Of a stretch of DNA of 64,000 bases, positions 47,090 to 57,327 are shown piece after piece. Position 1 is the first letter of the stretch; every line of letters starts with the position of its first letter. The stretch is from Siphonodentalium dalli. Taxonomy: Eukaryota > Mollusca > Scaphopoda > Gadilida > Siphonodentaliidae. The notes under the pieces are model-generated. The model searched no databases. It worked only from the letters and a program-made list of their open reading frames with translations, and was not told the DNA's origin. The position numbers were made by a program, and so were the translations under genes. The DNA lies in NCBI GenBank assembly GCA_032622095.1, contig CP136066.1, positions 46,908,911 to 46,972,910 on the forward strand. The letters run 5' to 3'.

Positions 47090-47640
47090 ACTTTCTTGCT
47101 AATTTCTTTCAACTTTCTGATTCCGAAACTTCCTTTACAGCAGGGTTCTCTGTCTGTTATTAGCTTATGACAGCTTCCGGTGGGCAAGGCATGTTACCTA
47201 TTGTCCTGTATTTAAGTGCCATTTTGGGCATCGAACCGTGGGCTAGCGCCACCAAATTCATCACACGGGGAGTTCATTCTTCGTGGCTCAGATTTAAGTT
47301 CCCAGATGGTGAATATTGTGATATGCATCATTGGACACCTCGATTATGTAACGTGTCGTCTATCAATTTGGGGATATAGTGAAATTAAACTAAAAAAAGA
47401 AAAAGAAAATATTTGTGAAGAGGTTTTAAAGAAACTAAAAACATTGATAATAAAGATACTTCCCAGCGAAGATGAGTCATAGGTAGAAAGAGATCAACAG
47501 AGTGTGAATTTAGTAATGCTAGCCCGTTCGGTAGTATCACTAAATTCGCCCTATGGTAACCTGATTCTGCAGATGTCAGGATCATATTCTCAGGCCTGCC
47601 CACACAATATGTGGGTCGTACAAAACAATACCGAGCAAAA
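47090..47640. other. Unit-2-specific stretch, no gene supported
   Basis: Overlapping plus ORFs (47167-47379, 47216-47482) lack domain and splice support. An inverted pair GAATTTAGTAATGCTAG and ATCACTAAATTCGC at 47.50-47.55 kb forms a hairpin. Confidence 0.4.
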
Positions 47641-47933
47641 ACACTTATTTTGTAACAAGTAGCAACCCTACAACGTAATATTTACAACCCTTGCGCTCTG
47701 TCTTTACCTAAGATTGGGTCATTGCATGCCACGGCGGTGGGTCAATCTTATGTGGAAATATGGGGTGTTGCATAACTAAAGGCGAAGGTCATGCGATGAC
47801 TCGGGGGGGGGGGTGGCACGAGTTGACACATTCTCCATACAAGTTGGCGTATCCAGAGTATACGAGCTCGTGGAGCTGGCGATGGCGCGAAATGACTTAC
47901 TTCAGCGGCGGTGATCGCAACCATCTACACTTA

Positions 47934-49021
47934 AGCTGCTTTCACATACGTCCGCTTCACGCACCCGCTTAACGCATGCTAGCGCGCACTGTTTAGATGA
48001 TGGTTTCGGACTCCAATGTTATCACTGGAGCTTTCACATACCGTCCGCAAAACCCAACACCAGTCTGTCCGCATAGCGGATGCGTGAATGTTATTATGTG
48101 TGAATGTATGGCATCAGATACTGGCACAATGTTATCTAATCTTGGGTCAATTGAAACAGGAATTAAATAATTTGTGATGGCAGAGTTAGGTAAAAATATA
48201 CATTTAATGACATAAAATGCCATGGTTATGGAAAAGTTAGCATTCTTGCTAGCACATTGGCTCTCGGCTCTTTCGCGCTTTCTTTTTATCATCGTCGATT
48301 AAATGAAAAATCAACGAAAACTGTTCGCGAGACACCCTGAAGTAACTGGTGAACTTGTCTGTTAGAATACAAATCTTTCACTATTAGATTAGCATATACT
48401 TACATTGTTCTCTTCTGTTCAAACGATTTCGTGCCTCCATAGCCGCGTGTACTAGGGAGCTGAGAGGGCTGCATGCATCCCAAAATTGGAGATATTTTTT
48501 GGCAATTTTCGGGCAAACTGAATGGTATTTCAGAGGAACATTGTGGCAAATTGCAGTATTGTTCACATTTCTGCCCAAATTATACATATCTAAGGTTATT
48601 TTGAATCTATTTTGTTATATTTCTGTGTATATGGAAGGTATATTCTACAAAAACTGTGATACACACGTGAATATATCATATAAAAACTTTCGGGCAAAAA
48701 GTCTCAGCCCCCCCCCCCCCCCCCACCACCAAAAAAAAAAATGCGATCGCCTGGCTATGGCTATGCGTGCTCCCAAAATCGTTGTGGTCTCCTATTTTTC
48801 TTCGTTTGTTGTAGATGTAGAAAGCAATCACGAGAACGTCCTCTTCGTCGGAATAATCCTTGGCGAAAGGACTATATGTACACACACATAGTTATTCGCG
48901 CATCACCTATAGCGGACGCGTTTGCCCATAGCTAAACGGGCCTATGTGAAAACATTACGCAGATATCCGCCTAACGGATCCGTAAAACGCATGCATCAAG
49001 CGGACGTATCTGAAAGCAGCT
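47934..49021. mobile_element. Non-autonomous DNA transposon, 1088 bp, with empty site in unit 1
   Basis: The inverted ends AGCTGCTTTCACATACGTCC and its complement at 49021 are flanked by TTA on both sides (47931-47933, 49022-49024). The paralogous site in unit 1 reads CTACACTATATGAACTGG without the element. A 3-bp TWA duplication suggests the PIF/Harbinger class. Inner sequence contains a poly-C tract at 48710-48724 and short ORFs without transposase motifs. Confidence 0.88.
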
Positions 49022-49383
49022 TTATACATGAACTGGATCATGCCATGAATCTCTATTCTCTGGCTAACGCGCGTAGAGATCATATTCCACCAGTGCAAAA
49101 CCTTGGAACTTTTTGAAGTTTTGACAGGGAACCTTATAAAGTCGAAAAAATAACGCGGGGAACATATTTCTTAGTTCCTTAACAACGTACATAACTGTAT
49201 GCTTCCTCTGATTGTTGTGAGCTGATATCACAATAACCATCTAATTAATCACCCAGGAGAAATTCCATAATTGTAATCGACGCAAAGCAAAATCGCTCAC
49301 AAATTTACTTTAATCGTGAAATTTCGAGCAAGGACCTTCGCCTACAATGAAGTACATTATTATGGAACCTATTATTAACCTAC

Positions 49384-49515
49384 CTCTATTGTTGTAATAT
49401 TCCGGCTACATGCGACCACAGTCATCCCTTCACATGTCAGTCTTCTGGCGATGGCGGCTCCGATACCCGCCGAGGCACCCGTCACGAGAGCCACTCTTCC
49501 AGACCAACGTTCCAT
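49384..49515 (-). pseudogene. SDR gene A, exon 1
   Basis: The 44-codon exon [20 protein letters not shown]...NITTIE with donor GTAGGT differs from exon 1B at three bases, all synonymous. The TGxxxGIG motif is intact. It belongs to the copy whose exon 2 is frameshifted; its perfect protein identity suggests either recent duplication or gene conversion with gene B, or that the exon is still used. Confidence 0.8.
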
Positions 49516-50133
49516 AATCTGGCCTTCAGTGTGCAGTATGGGTCGGCAGAACTTTTACCGGACAGGTAGACTACGGTGATACCTGGTATGTTCGTTGTGA
49601 AAAGAACCACGACAAAGTCCACACTGTCACAATAGCAGCAATCCACTGAACAAAAACGTAGCTGGACACATATCACATGACCGCATGCACTCAACAACTA
49701 TATTATACCACATGCAAATACGAGGCAAATATATTGACATTGTTACAGCGCCGTCCTACACAGATATTCATAACACAGTTATTAACGTTATCAACTAATA
49801 AATGGCTATTTTTATTGCAATCAGTATTTGGCTTTGGATTAACGATTTATCTACCATTTTAACCTACGTCTTGTTGGTTTGCCACCTAATACACACACGA
49901 TTAGATAGCGAAATATACTTAATCGGGGTTCACGATTAGATACCGAATGATATTCAAACCGAGTAATAGGTGACCGCGAAGTTAGGATTATATTTTGAAA
50001 TTAGACCTCTGAGTTAAAGGTGCGGATGGCCTTAGTTATATTAGGTTATATTTTAGAAATGACAATTATCAAATTATGAACATTTCCTCAATAATCTACT
50101 AGTAATATAGTATAATGATAGTATAAATGTATA

Positions 50134-50421
50134 TCATGCACCAACAAACACTTTGTGAGAGCCGAGCGTTTGTTTATATACAGCACGTAAATAGTGAGCG
50201 ATAAGCAACACACCCAACACCGTGGCGATATTTTTAGGAGAGTGATTAACGGTTACCCATTCAACACTGAAATCTTGAGAGGCGATGATTAGCGAGCTCA
50301 ATACCGGTAAGTTGTAAAAAACTTGGTTGCATTTATAACCAAAGTTTCGTAGTGGGGTCTCATCTGCGTTGAGTGTTTTGCTTGTCGCATACTCTTTACG
50401 TACTGCTTGTTTACATGACAT
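50134..50421 (-). CDS. Candidate small membrane protein, unknown function
   Basis: A 95-codon frame from ATG 50421 reads MSCKQAVRKEYATSKTLNAD, ETPLRNFGYKCNQVFYNLP, a hydrophobic VLSSLIIASQDFSVEW, and a second hydrophobic segment NIATVLGVLLIAHYLRAVY before KQTLGSHKVFVGA and TGA. Codon use is balanced and not repeat-like in this AT-rich setting, and one or two membrane helices are likely. No splice signals or family were recognised. It sits between the end of duplication unit 2 and a TA-flanked element and is on the SDR strand. Confidence 0.45.
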   Translation of the reverse strand: MSCKQAVRKEYATSKTLNADETPLRNFGYKCNQVFYNLPVLSSLIIASQDFSVEWVTVNHSPKNIATVLGVLLIAHYLRAVYKQTLGSHKVFVGA

Positions 50422-50582
50422 GGCGTTTGTTTACATAACACATATTACTGACATGACAATAACATGCAATGTATGATTGGTATACAAACGAAGTCTGTCT
50501 GTAACCTAATATTCTTTATGTTTATGGCGGCTTTAACGGATGTGACTATGTTAACAGCAATACCCACTGCCAGCGCTTACCG

Positions 50583-51372
50583 TACACTCTTATAACTAAT
50601 GTGTAGAAACGATTACACATCAAATGTGTAAACCCGGTTAATACACATAGCGATGTGTAGTTTTACATACAAATACATTGATCAAGTGCAGTTCTACACA
50701 CAATATGTATATTTTATTACACACAATTGTGTAAGAACGTAGAGCATGCGCTTTGCGTGCCTTCAGTTTCATAGTCTGCTACATGACGGCCATATTGTTT
50801 GAGTATATTTTTTGGAATACAATCTATAGCGATCGTAGACAAGGCATGTAAGTTCAGAATTCCGACTTGTGAGTATAGTAATAATGATATATGAGGATTT
50901 ATTTGTTAAAACTTTTATGAAGAATACTGCTCTTACACTTGTTTATATTATTGTTGTAATACGTTAATGCTAATATTGTGCAACCACGCCACGACCCTGG
51001 CTTGTTCATGACAGAGCAAAATATTACGTACCATTATACCCCATGACAGTTTTAACATATACATCTACATATGTCATCAATACTATATACCCACAGTTCG
51101 GAATACTAAACTTACATTCTTGTCTACGATATAAATGTGTAAGAATCTACACACAATGTGTAAGGCATATGTGTTGATATTATGCACACCAGTGTGTATA
51201 AATGTGTAGAAATTGACCCATTTATTGTGTAAAAATTGTTACACAATTTGTGTACTTACGTAAAACTACACATATACTACACAAATATGTTTAAGATCAA
51301 AAATGAATAATGATTGTGTAGCAGGGCTATACATTGTGTGTAGAAAACCTACCCATTAGTCATAAGAGCGTA
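50583..51372. mobile_element. Non-autonomous DNA transposon, 790 bp, rich in TGTGTAG motifs
   Basis: The ends TACACTCTTATAACTAATG and CATTAGTCATAAGAGCGTA are inverted with two mismatches; TA lies at both borders, as in Tc1/mariner-type insertions. Subterminal zones (50600-50740 and 51130-51350) carry over a dozen TGTGTA/TACACA motifs in both orientations. The centre is unique with no transposase. Confidence 0.78.
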
Positions 51373-51475
51373 TCGTTAATCAATGTGATTACTCCATATA
51401 GAACGTACTTTGACGAAATACAGCCGATTTGCATGCAATAATTTACACCACAATTGATAAAATTTGGTCAACTAT

Positions 51476-52265
51476 TGTGCCAATACGGGTACATATAACT
51501 CTTAAGGCTATCAGAACGGTTTGATTATTTATTTACAACAAAGTCAATAATGTTCAATCATCGGCATCTGGGTTTCTCTTCCTGTCGTCTGCTTGGTTTA
51601 GGGTCATCTTCCGTCTTCATAGGTTGGGTGTGTCTGTTTGTCTTCTACTCGGTTGAGTTCCGGTTGAGTTTATCTTCATGTCGTCTGCTCTTCTTCTTCC
51701 GTCGGCGCATCAGTGGGACGTTGTTAGAAATACAAGAGCATAATGTTTACCTTGTATTTTCGTACATTGCTCCACACTGCTCTTCTACGCGTCCGAGGCT
51801 TCTTGGTACTTGCTGTGTGGTCAGATAGAACTGGTTATCGGTGTCGGCTTTCTTCTTACTAAATACACAGAGGGCGTTAATGACGGCCCGGTGCATCTTC
51901 ACGGCGAATCGGTTCCAGGCGTACCTAGGGTAATCGGGCGATCGTCATCTCCCCATGCGTCCTATAGACTCTTCTCCTTATCCATCACGCTGCGTTAGGT
52001 TTCGGTAGCTTTTCTAGGCGAGACATCTGGTCTCGCTAATCCTCAAGATCGTTCTGTTTACTCCCCAAATCATTTCCCTATGTATGTGTCGGGGGGATGG
52101 TTATTTCATGGACGTCCGCTAATTCGTTTTGGTGCCCAGTCTTTTTGCGATCTAGATGTGGTCAACAGCGGCGCTGATGTGTGTGGTACTCGAGCGCCCC
52201 TCTGACTTAGAGATTGCCTGTCTTCTTCCCGGGTTGAAAGTTATGTCCCTGTGGTTGTCTTGGCA
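51476..52265 (-). repeat. 3' LTR of Gypsy copy 2
   Basis: 790 bp. In element sense it starts TGCCAAGACAACC and ends GTATTGGCACA, giving TG...CA termini. Nearly identical to 59242-60029. Plus-strand ORFs here are duplicated in both LTRs and are not host genes. Confidence 0.95.
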
Positions 52266-52285
52266 CATTACTCCTTCACTTTTTC
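52266..52285 (-). other. Polypurine tract
   Basis: Immediately before the 3' LTR the element strand reads AAAAAGTGAAGGAGTAATG, the purine-rich primer site for plus-strand DNA synthesis. Confidence 0.7.
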
Positions 52286-52761
52286 GATTTAAAGTTGATC
52301 TTGAAATCGCAAGTCCAATTCGTCGCTGCGCAGCAGGTCGATGATTCGTCGAAGTGTTTCGCAACAGTGGCATCGGCGATGGATAGCTGGTTCGATGTCG
52401 ATGAGTGCATCTTCAGTTTCTCTGGGCGGGCTGTAAGGCGGGGAGGTGACTGCATTGCGTAATATCGTCTATGCTCGTTGTAAGGATGTACCCATGGCTG
52501 GTTGTAGGATGTGGGTGACTGCATGCGCGGCATCATGTCGAGGTAGCTTTCATGCGGCCGCCTGCTGGTGGATGGTCGTGCATCTGAATTGGGTGTCATA
52601 TTGTCATCATCGGATGTCGAGGTATTTTCGTCCTCAATGTCCGAGTATGGGGGTAGGTTCTGACAACTGGTCGACCCTTCTTCCACCGCCATGGTCAGCC
52701 TGTTATACTCAAACGGATATTTGTGTGAGGTTTGAGAACAAATGACACAGTCAGTATACAC
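52276..52761 (-). CDS. Extra ORF between pol and the 3' LTR, unknown function
   Basis: A 161-codon frame, MYTDCVICSQTSHKYPFEYN..., is Ser/Thr/Pro- and acid-rich in the first half (SDIEDENTSTSDDDNMTPNS, ARPSTSRRPHESY) and Tyr/Pro/basic in the middle (YNQPWVHPYNEHRRYYAM). Two C-x-x-C pairs occur near the ends (CVIC; STCCAATNWTC). It ends within the polypurine tract. No signal peptide or transmembrane helix is seen, so it is not an envelope protein by inspection. It occupies the position of accessory ORFs in some LTR elements. Copy 1 is truncated before this region, so conservation could not be tested. Confidence 0.5.
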   Translation of the reverse strand: MYTDCVICSQTSHKYPFEYNRLTMAVEEGSTSCQNLPPYSDIEDENTSTSDDDNMTPNSDARPSTSRRPHESYLDMMPRMQSPTSYNQPWVHPYNEHRRYYAMQSPPRLTARPEKLKMHSSTSNQLSIADATVAKHFDESSTCCAATNWTCDFKINFKSKK

Positions 52762-53799
52762 AATGGTTACTTTTCCAATGTATCGGTATCGCTTGAGGGT
52801 CGTCAGATCGGCCCAATACGAAAATGGAATTTACAACTAATTATATTGATTGATTGGTTGAGGAACAGTTAAACACAAGATAAGTCGGGGTGATTGATTT
52901 CAATCATCAAAACGTATGACTGAATGTCGGGATTTATAGTCCCTATTCAACGCTTGCTATAATCATTCTGATGATTATACAACTATAATACCCTGGACAT
53001 CGTTATGCAACAATTAATATTTGAAATATATGAAATGCATAAATGTCTATATACATGCAAATGATTCTGATATCCGCGCAACAATAATTACGGAGGAAAT
53101 TCGGAATACATTAATATACGATACATAATTAATACTAATCCAAATCCGCCACAGATGTGGTCAGCCTCTGACGGCTATAATTGGATATACATGTAGGCGT
53201 TCCTGAGTGTTGTCCCGGAATAGCGCAGATGGCTTTATGTGCATCCGTCTCCATTGTTTCGTCTATGGGCTCTTTGAACACGGAATTCGGGATATCCTCA
53301 GGTCGCTGGTCTAACTGCTAATTATACATAATGGCTAACCTTGGCAAATGATGTTTAACAAATTTCCACCAGAATCGGTGGGTCAAGATAATGAAAATTA
53401 CTACTGTAGTTGTTACTAGGGCAAAATACTACCCTGGCCATCTCTACCATTCGTTGGGGCAATACTTTTTCGTTCACTAAGTCAGTCGTGTGAATATTTT
53501 CGATCGCATTTAATTTGCGCAGGATTCGCTTAAACGTAGTAACCCTAAGGATGGCGATATTCGCGTCGGTGTGGTACTCGTTATCTCTTCGCGCGTGGTT
53601 GTAAAGTTTAAAGGTTTATTTATGAAATTGCCGCGCGCACGTGCCGGGTTTCATGGGGACGCGCGACCTGCGACCGATAGGGGTACGACTACATATTTCG
53701 ACTCGGTTTGGGCCACTGGGTTAAATATTACGGAGCCAGGTTAGGTTTGCCAATAAGCCAGTTAAGGACAGGGTCCCATTTCCTCTGTAATGGACTCGG
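52762..53799 (-). other. Non-coding stretch between pol and the extra ORF
   Basis: About 1 kb of element interior with no ORF over 60 codons; could hold leader or splice signals for the downstream ORF, but none was assigned. Confidence 0.5.
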
Positions 53800-56700
53800 T
53801 CACTGTTTCGAGCACTCTATTATTATCGCTGATAGCAGGGCTTGAAACAACGGTTTATCTATTAAGTTGCTGCTCGCTCCATTCATGAGCTGCTTACACT
53901 TGCGTGGGGACGGTACGGGCCTACATTCACGAGGGGTTTGTTCAATGGCGGCCACTTCCATTAACTCATCCTCTGAGCTGTCATCACTCGTAAACATCTT
54001 TGTTACTTTGCGCCCGTGTCGACGAGGCGCTGGAGCGCGTCGTGCCTTGGCACTCGGCTCTGGTCTCTCGTCCATGGACGAGTCAGGGTTTTGTAGCGGC
54101 TCTGAGCGCGCGAGACGCGTTTTTCTACGCTGTAAGCGCATCTTAAGCTCGCTTAAAGGGACATCTTCGTCATCGGAGTCCGAACATTGTCTCCGACATC
54201 GAGCGATTACATCATCTGGTAATGGTTCTGTTTCATCGCCAGAAGACCCACCCACAGGGTTAGGGGCAGGAACGTCGCTATCTTCGTCTTCGGGGGGAAC
54301 AACATACGTTTGAGCACGCTTGTTGTTGTCAGTTTTGGGGATTTCCCATTCAAGGTTGGCCTTGCGCATGTGTTCAGAGTGGGATTGTGTGACTTTCCCA
54401 GTTAATTGATTCCTTAACTCGAAAGTAACGGGCGTCATTTGCTTGGTTATGCGGAAGTAGGGTTTCCATTTGCTTTCAAGTTTGCTTTTTCGTAAATGAT
54501 TCTTCACATAGACGGCCTCGCCAATCTCGAATTTGGTGTCTGTGGCCTTTTTGTTAAATTTCGCTGCTTGTTGGCGTTTCGCATGTTTCACGTGTTTGTG
54601 TACCATCATAAAGGATTTGTGCTGTTGTTGCAGAGCTATCTGATGGTAATCTTCTCCCGCGTATTTACGCCTGGGTGTTAGGTGATTGTCTATTGGGAAC
54701 ACGACGTCTCGGTTGTACAACAAGAACAAGGGGGAGAATTTTGAAGTTTCATTTTTGTTAAATCGAATCGCAGCTAGTGCTTGATTTAAATGGACGTCCC
54801 ACGTGTTTATTTGGTCTGCCACTTTCTTTGAGACAATGTCTTTAAAAGTCCTGTGAAATCTCTCCACTCTACTGTTGCTCTGGGGGTGATAATAAGACGT
54901 AGTCACGTGGTGAATGTTCAAGGCCTTCAGCGTGTCCCTGACCTTGTAATTAATGTTCTCACTGCCGTTATCGGTAATTATTTCTAGAGGGCATCCATGT
55001 CGCGGGAATATCTCGTCGATCAAGAGATGAACAACGTTATCGGCTGACTTGTCCTTGACCGGAAACGCTTCTGCCCACCCGCTATATAAGTCTATGAAGC
55101 TGATAATGTAGCGGTTACCCGATAGCGACGTGGGGTAGGGGCCCGATAGGTCCAAACCAATTTTGGCAAAAGGGTAGGGGGGCGTGTCCGTTATTTGCAT
55201 TTTAGGGGATTGTTTTTGCAGAGACCTGACTTGGCAGGTCACGCACTTTCCAACGTAACAGTTTAGTTCCTTGTACAGTCTGGGCCAAAAATATTTCGAC
55301 CTAATCGCATCATGCGTTTTGTCTACTCCCACGTGGCCGTTATCATCGTGGTATTGTTGGATTATGTTGGTTTGAAGATGTGCGGGCACCCAAACGCGTG
55401 GGGTCGGTTCTGCGTCTGCACTCGAGAGGTAATAGAGTACCCCGTCAATCATCAAGTGTTTGTCATTCCGGGTGTCCTCGCCTTTGTCGAGGGCCTCCAG
55501 AACTGACGCAATTTCCGGGTCTTTCTTTTGTTCCTCAAGCATGTTGAAGCCTGGCTTGTTGAACAGTAGATTAGTAGGTTGGTAGGCCTGACCAATTTGA
55601 GTTTTATTCGGCAGTTCCTTTGGGGTTACCTCGCAGCTTGCGAAGTCTTTGGGTTTAAATCGAGACGAATTCAAGGCGGCGATTTCCGCTTGGGTCTCGG
55701 CGACAGTAAGGTTGTTATCGTTTATATCTACCTCTACTTCTGCCTTCTCTCGTTCCGTATAAGCATTAGGTGGCGTTCGACTGAGCAGGTCTGCGCAGTG
55801 ATTATCTGGGCCAGCTATGTACTCAATGTTACAGTTATATCCAGTTATGCCCAAAGCCCACTGTTGAATTTTCTTGTTCTGCATGGGGGATTCCAAGATA
55901 TACTTCAATGGTTTATGATCTGTTTTTATCGTGAAAGTGGCATTATGAAGGTAATGGTCCAACCTTTGTAATGCGAAGTGAATTGCATATGCCTCTTTCT
56001 CCACAGTTGGCCATCGGGTTTGAGTATCACTAAGTTTGTGTGAGAGATAATAAATTGGTTCTTCAACGCCATCTGAGCCCAACTGGGTCAGACAGGCACC
56101 GATGCAAAGGTCGCTTGCATCAGTATACAATGTATAGGGCGTGGCCGTATTTGGGTAGTCCAGGAGAGGCACTTCCGTGAGATTTTCTTTTAGTTTGTCA
56201 AACGAAATTTGGCAAGCTTGGTCCCATTTGAATTTGGCATATTTTTTTGTAAGCTGTACCAAAGGTTCAGCGATTTGCGAAAATGAGGGGACAAATCTGC
56301 GGTAGTAGTTGCTCATGCCAATGAAGGAACGTACTTCTTTGACTGATGTTGGGGGTACAAGCGACCGGATGGCCTTGACCTTGTCGGGGTCAGGTCGGAC
56401 GCCGTCGGTATCAATTATAAAACCCAAATACTGTGTTTCTTGCTTTAGGAATTGGCACTTTTTTAATTTTAATTTCAGTGTATGTTGGCGCAACTTGTCA
56501 AAGACTTTCTGGATATGTTCCAAGTGTAATTCTAGGGACTCGCTGTAGATGAGGACGTCGTCTAAGTAGGCAATGGCGTAATCACCCATCCCACATAACA
56601 CCTGGGCCATCAGCTGGGAGAAAACCCCTCCAGCGTTCCGGAGCCCAAAAGGCATGGAGTTGAACTCAAAGAGACCTCGGTGGCAAGCGAATGCCGTCTT

Positions 56701-57327
56701 TTGCTTGTCCTCCTCTGCGACCTGGCACTGCCAATAGCCACTTTTAAGATCGATAGCGGTGAAGAATTTAGACTTTCCAAGAAGTGCCAAAATATCGTCG
56801 ATAAACGGAAGTGGGTATGACATAGGCTTGGTTATGGAATTTAATTGTCTGAAGTCGACGCAAAATCGTTTCGTGCCGTCGCGCTTGTCAACCATGACAA
56901 TAGGCGCCGAATACGGGCTCGAACTCGGCCTGATAATGTCTGCTTCGAGCATATCATTTATGGCAGTGTCAACCAACGGTCGTTTATTCAAAGGGGTGCG
57001 ATACTGGCGAAGTTTTATCGGAGGGTGGTTTCCCGTGTCAATATGCATCTTGACTGTGCTCGTCTGCGTCAGCTCAGTGTTCTTGTCGGCAAAAATATCC
57101 GAGTTGGACTTCAACAATTTTATCAGTGTCTCTCGGTATTGCTCGGGGCATGAAACTTCGGTTAAATTTAATCTTTTCTCGACGATAGCGCGCGCTGACC
57201 TAGAGTTGTCTACCCTGTTACGGTCGGCGCGCCCGGGAGCATAGCCATTGTCGTGGTAATTACTTGGTTGTCGGGGACCGGGAGCTTTGCGACAAAGAGT
57301 TGATTTCATGATTGGTTTCGGGGTCAC
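53800..57327 (-). CDS. pol: Gypsy pol: reverse transcriptase, RNase H, integrase
   Basis: 1175 codons with no stop. RT spans about residues 95-300: AIDLKSGYW with Asp193, FGLRNAGGVF, and YLDDVLIYS at 254-262 for the catalytic pair. RNase H runs about 395-520 with YTDAS (Asp403), the EKEAYA Glu, and KTDHKPL (Asp470). Integrase has the HHCC zinc finger (His660, His665, Cys695, Cys698) and the D-D-35-E core: Asp726, Asp786, Glu822. A GPY/F-like module KWKPYFRITKQMTPVTFEL (953-971) follows. The last 170 residues are an acidic, Ser/Arg-rich tail. No chromodomain was seen. The frame is +1 relative to protease. Confidence 0.97.
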   Translation of the reverse strand: MTPKPIMKSTLCRKAPGPRQPSNYHDNGYAPGRADRNRVDNSRSARAIVEKRLNLTEVSCPEQYRETLIKLLKSNSDIFADKNTELTQTSTVKMHIDTGNHPPIKLRQYRTPLNKRPLVDTAINDMLEADIIRPSSSPYSAPIVMVDKRDGTKRFCVDFRQLNSITKPMSYPLPFIDDILALLGKSKFFTAIDLKSGYWQCQVAEEDKQKTAFACHRGLFEFNSMPFGLRNAGGVFSQLMAQVLCGMGDYAIAYLDDVLIYSESLELHLEHIQKVFDKLRQHTLKLKLKKCQFLKQETQYLGFIIDTDGVRPDPDKVKAIRSLVPPTSVKEVRSFIGMSNYYRRFVPSFSQIAEPLVQLTKKYAKFKWDQACQISFDKLKENLTEVPLLDYPNTATPYTLYTDASDLCIGACLTQLGSDGVEEPIYYLSHKLSDTQTRWPTVEKEAYAIHFALQRLDHYLHNATFTIKTDHKPLKYILESPMQNKKIQQWALGITGYNCNIEYIAGPDNHCADLLSRTPPNAYTEREKAEVEVDINDNNLTVAETQAEIAALNSSRFKPKDFASCEVTPKELPNKTQIGQAYQPTNLLFNKPGFNMLEEQKKDPEIASVLEALDKGEDTRNDKHLMIDGVLYYLSSADAEPTPRVWVPAHLQTNIIQQYHDDNGHVGVDKTHDAIRSKYFWPRLYKELNCYVGKCVTCQVRSLQKQSPKMQITDTPPYPFAKIGLDLSGPYPTSLSGNRYIISFIDLYSGWAEAFPVKDKSADNVVHLLIDEIFPRHGCPLEIITDNGSENINYKVRDTLKALNIHHVTTSYYHPQSNSRVERFHRTFKDIVSKKVADQINTWDVHLNQALAAIRFNKNETSKFSPLFLLYNRDVVFPIDNHLTPRRKYAGEDYHQIALQQQHKSFMMVHKHVKHAKRQQAAKFNKKATDTKFEIGEAVYVKNHLRKSKLESKWKPYFRITKQMTPVTFELRNQLTGKVTQSHSEHMRKANLEWEIPKTDNNKRAQTYVVPPEDEDSDVPAPNPVGGSSGDETEPLPDDVIARCRRQCSDSDDEDVPLSELKMRLQRRKTRLARSEPLQNPDSSMDERPEPSAKARRAPAPRRHGRKVTKMFTSDDSSEDELMEVAAIEQTPRECRPVPSPRKCKQLMNGASSNLIDKPLFQALLSAIIIECSKQ

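Larger units (their letters stand above)
35080..50040. repeat. Segmental tandem duplication, unit 2 (SDR gene A region)
   Basis: Paralogue of 17.2-34.3 kb in the same orientation. Compared with unit 1 it lacks both satellite blocks and the TA-tailed repeats. It gains 35.73-42.94 kb, a 1-kb stretch at 44.09-45.10 kb and a 1.09-kb element at 47.93-49.02 kb. Confidence 0.85.

Noticed and set aside
51550-52344. Plus-strand ORFs in the left LTR and matching ones at 59316-60129
   Set aside because: The same sequences occur in both LTRs of one retrotransposon, so identity reflects the LTR pair and not a duplicated gene.
53867-57244. Plus-strand ORFs opposite pol
   Set aside because: They are complements of the strongly conserved RT, RNase H and integrase coding sequence, with no domains of their own.
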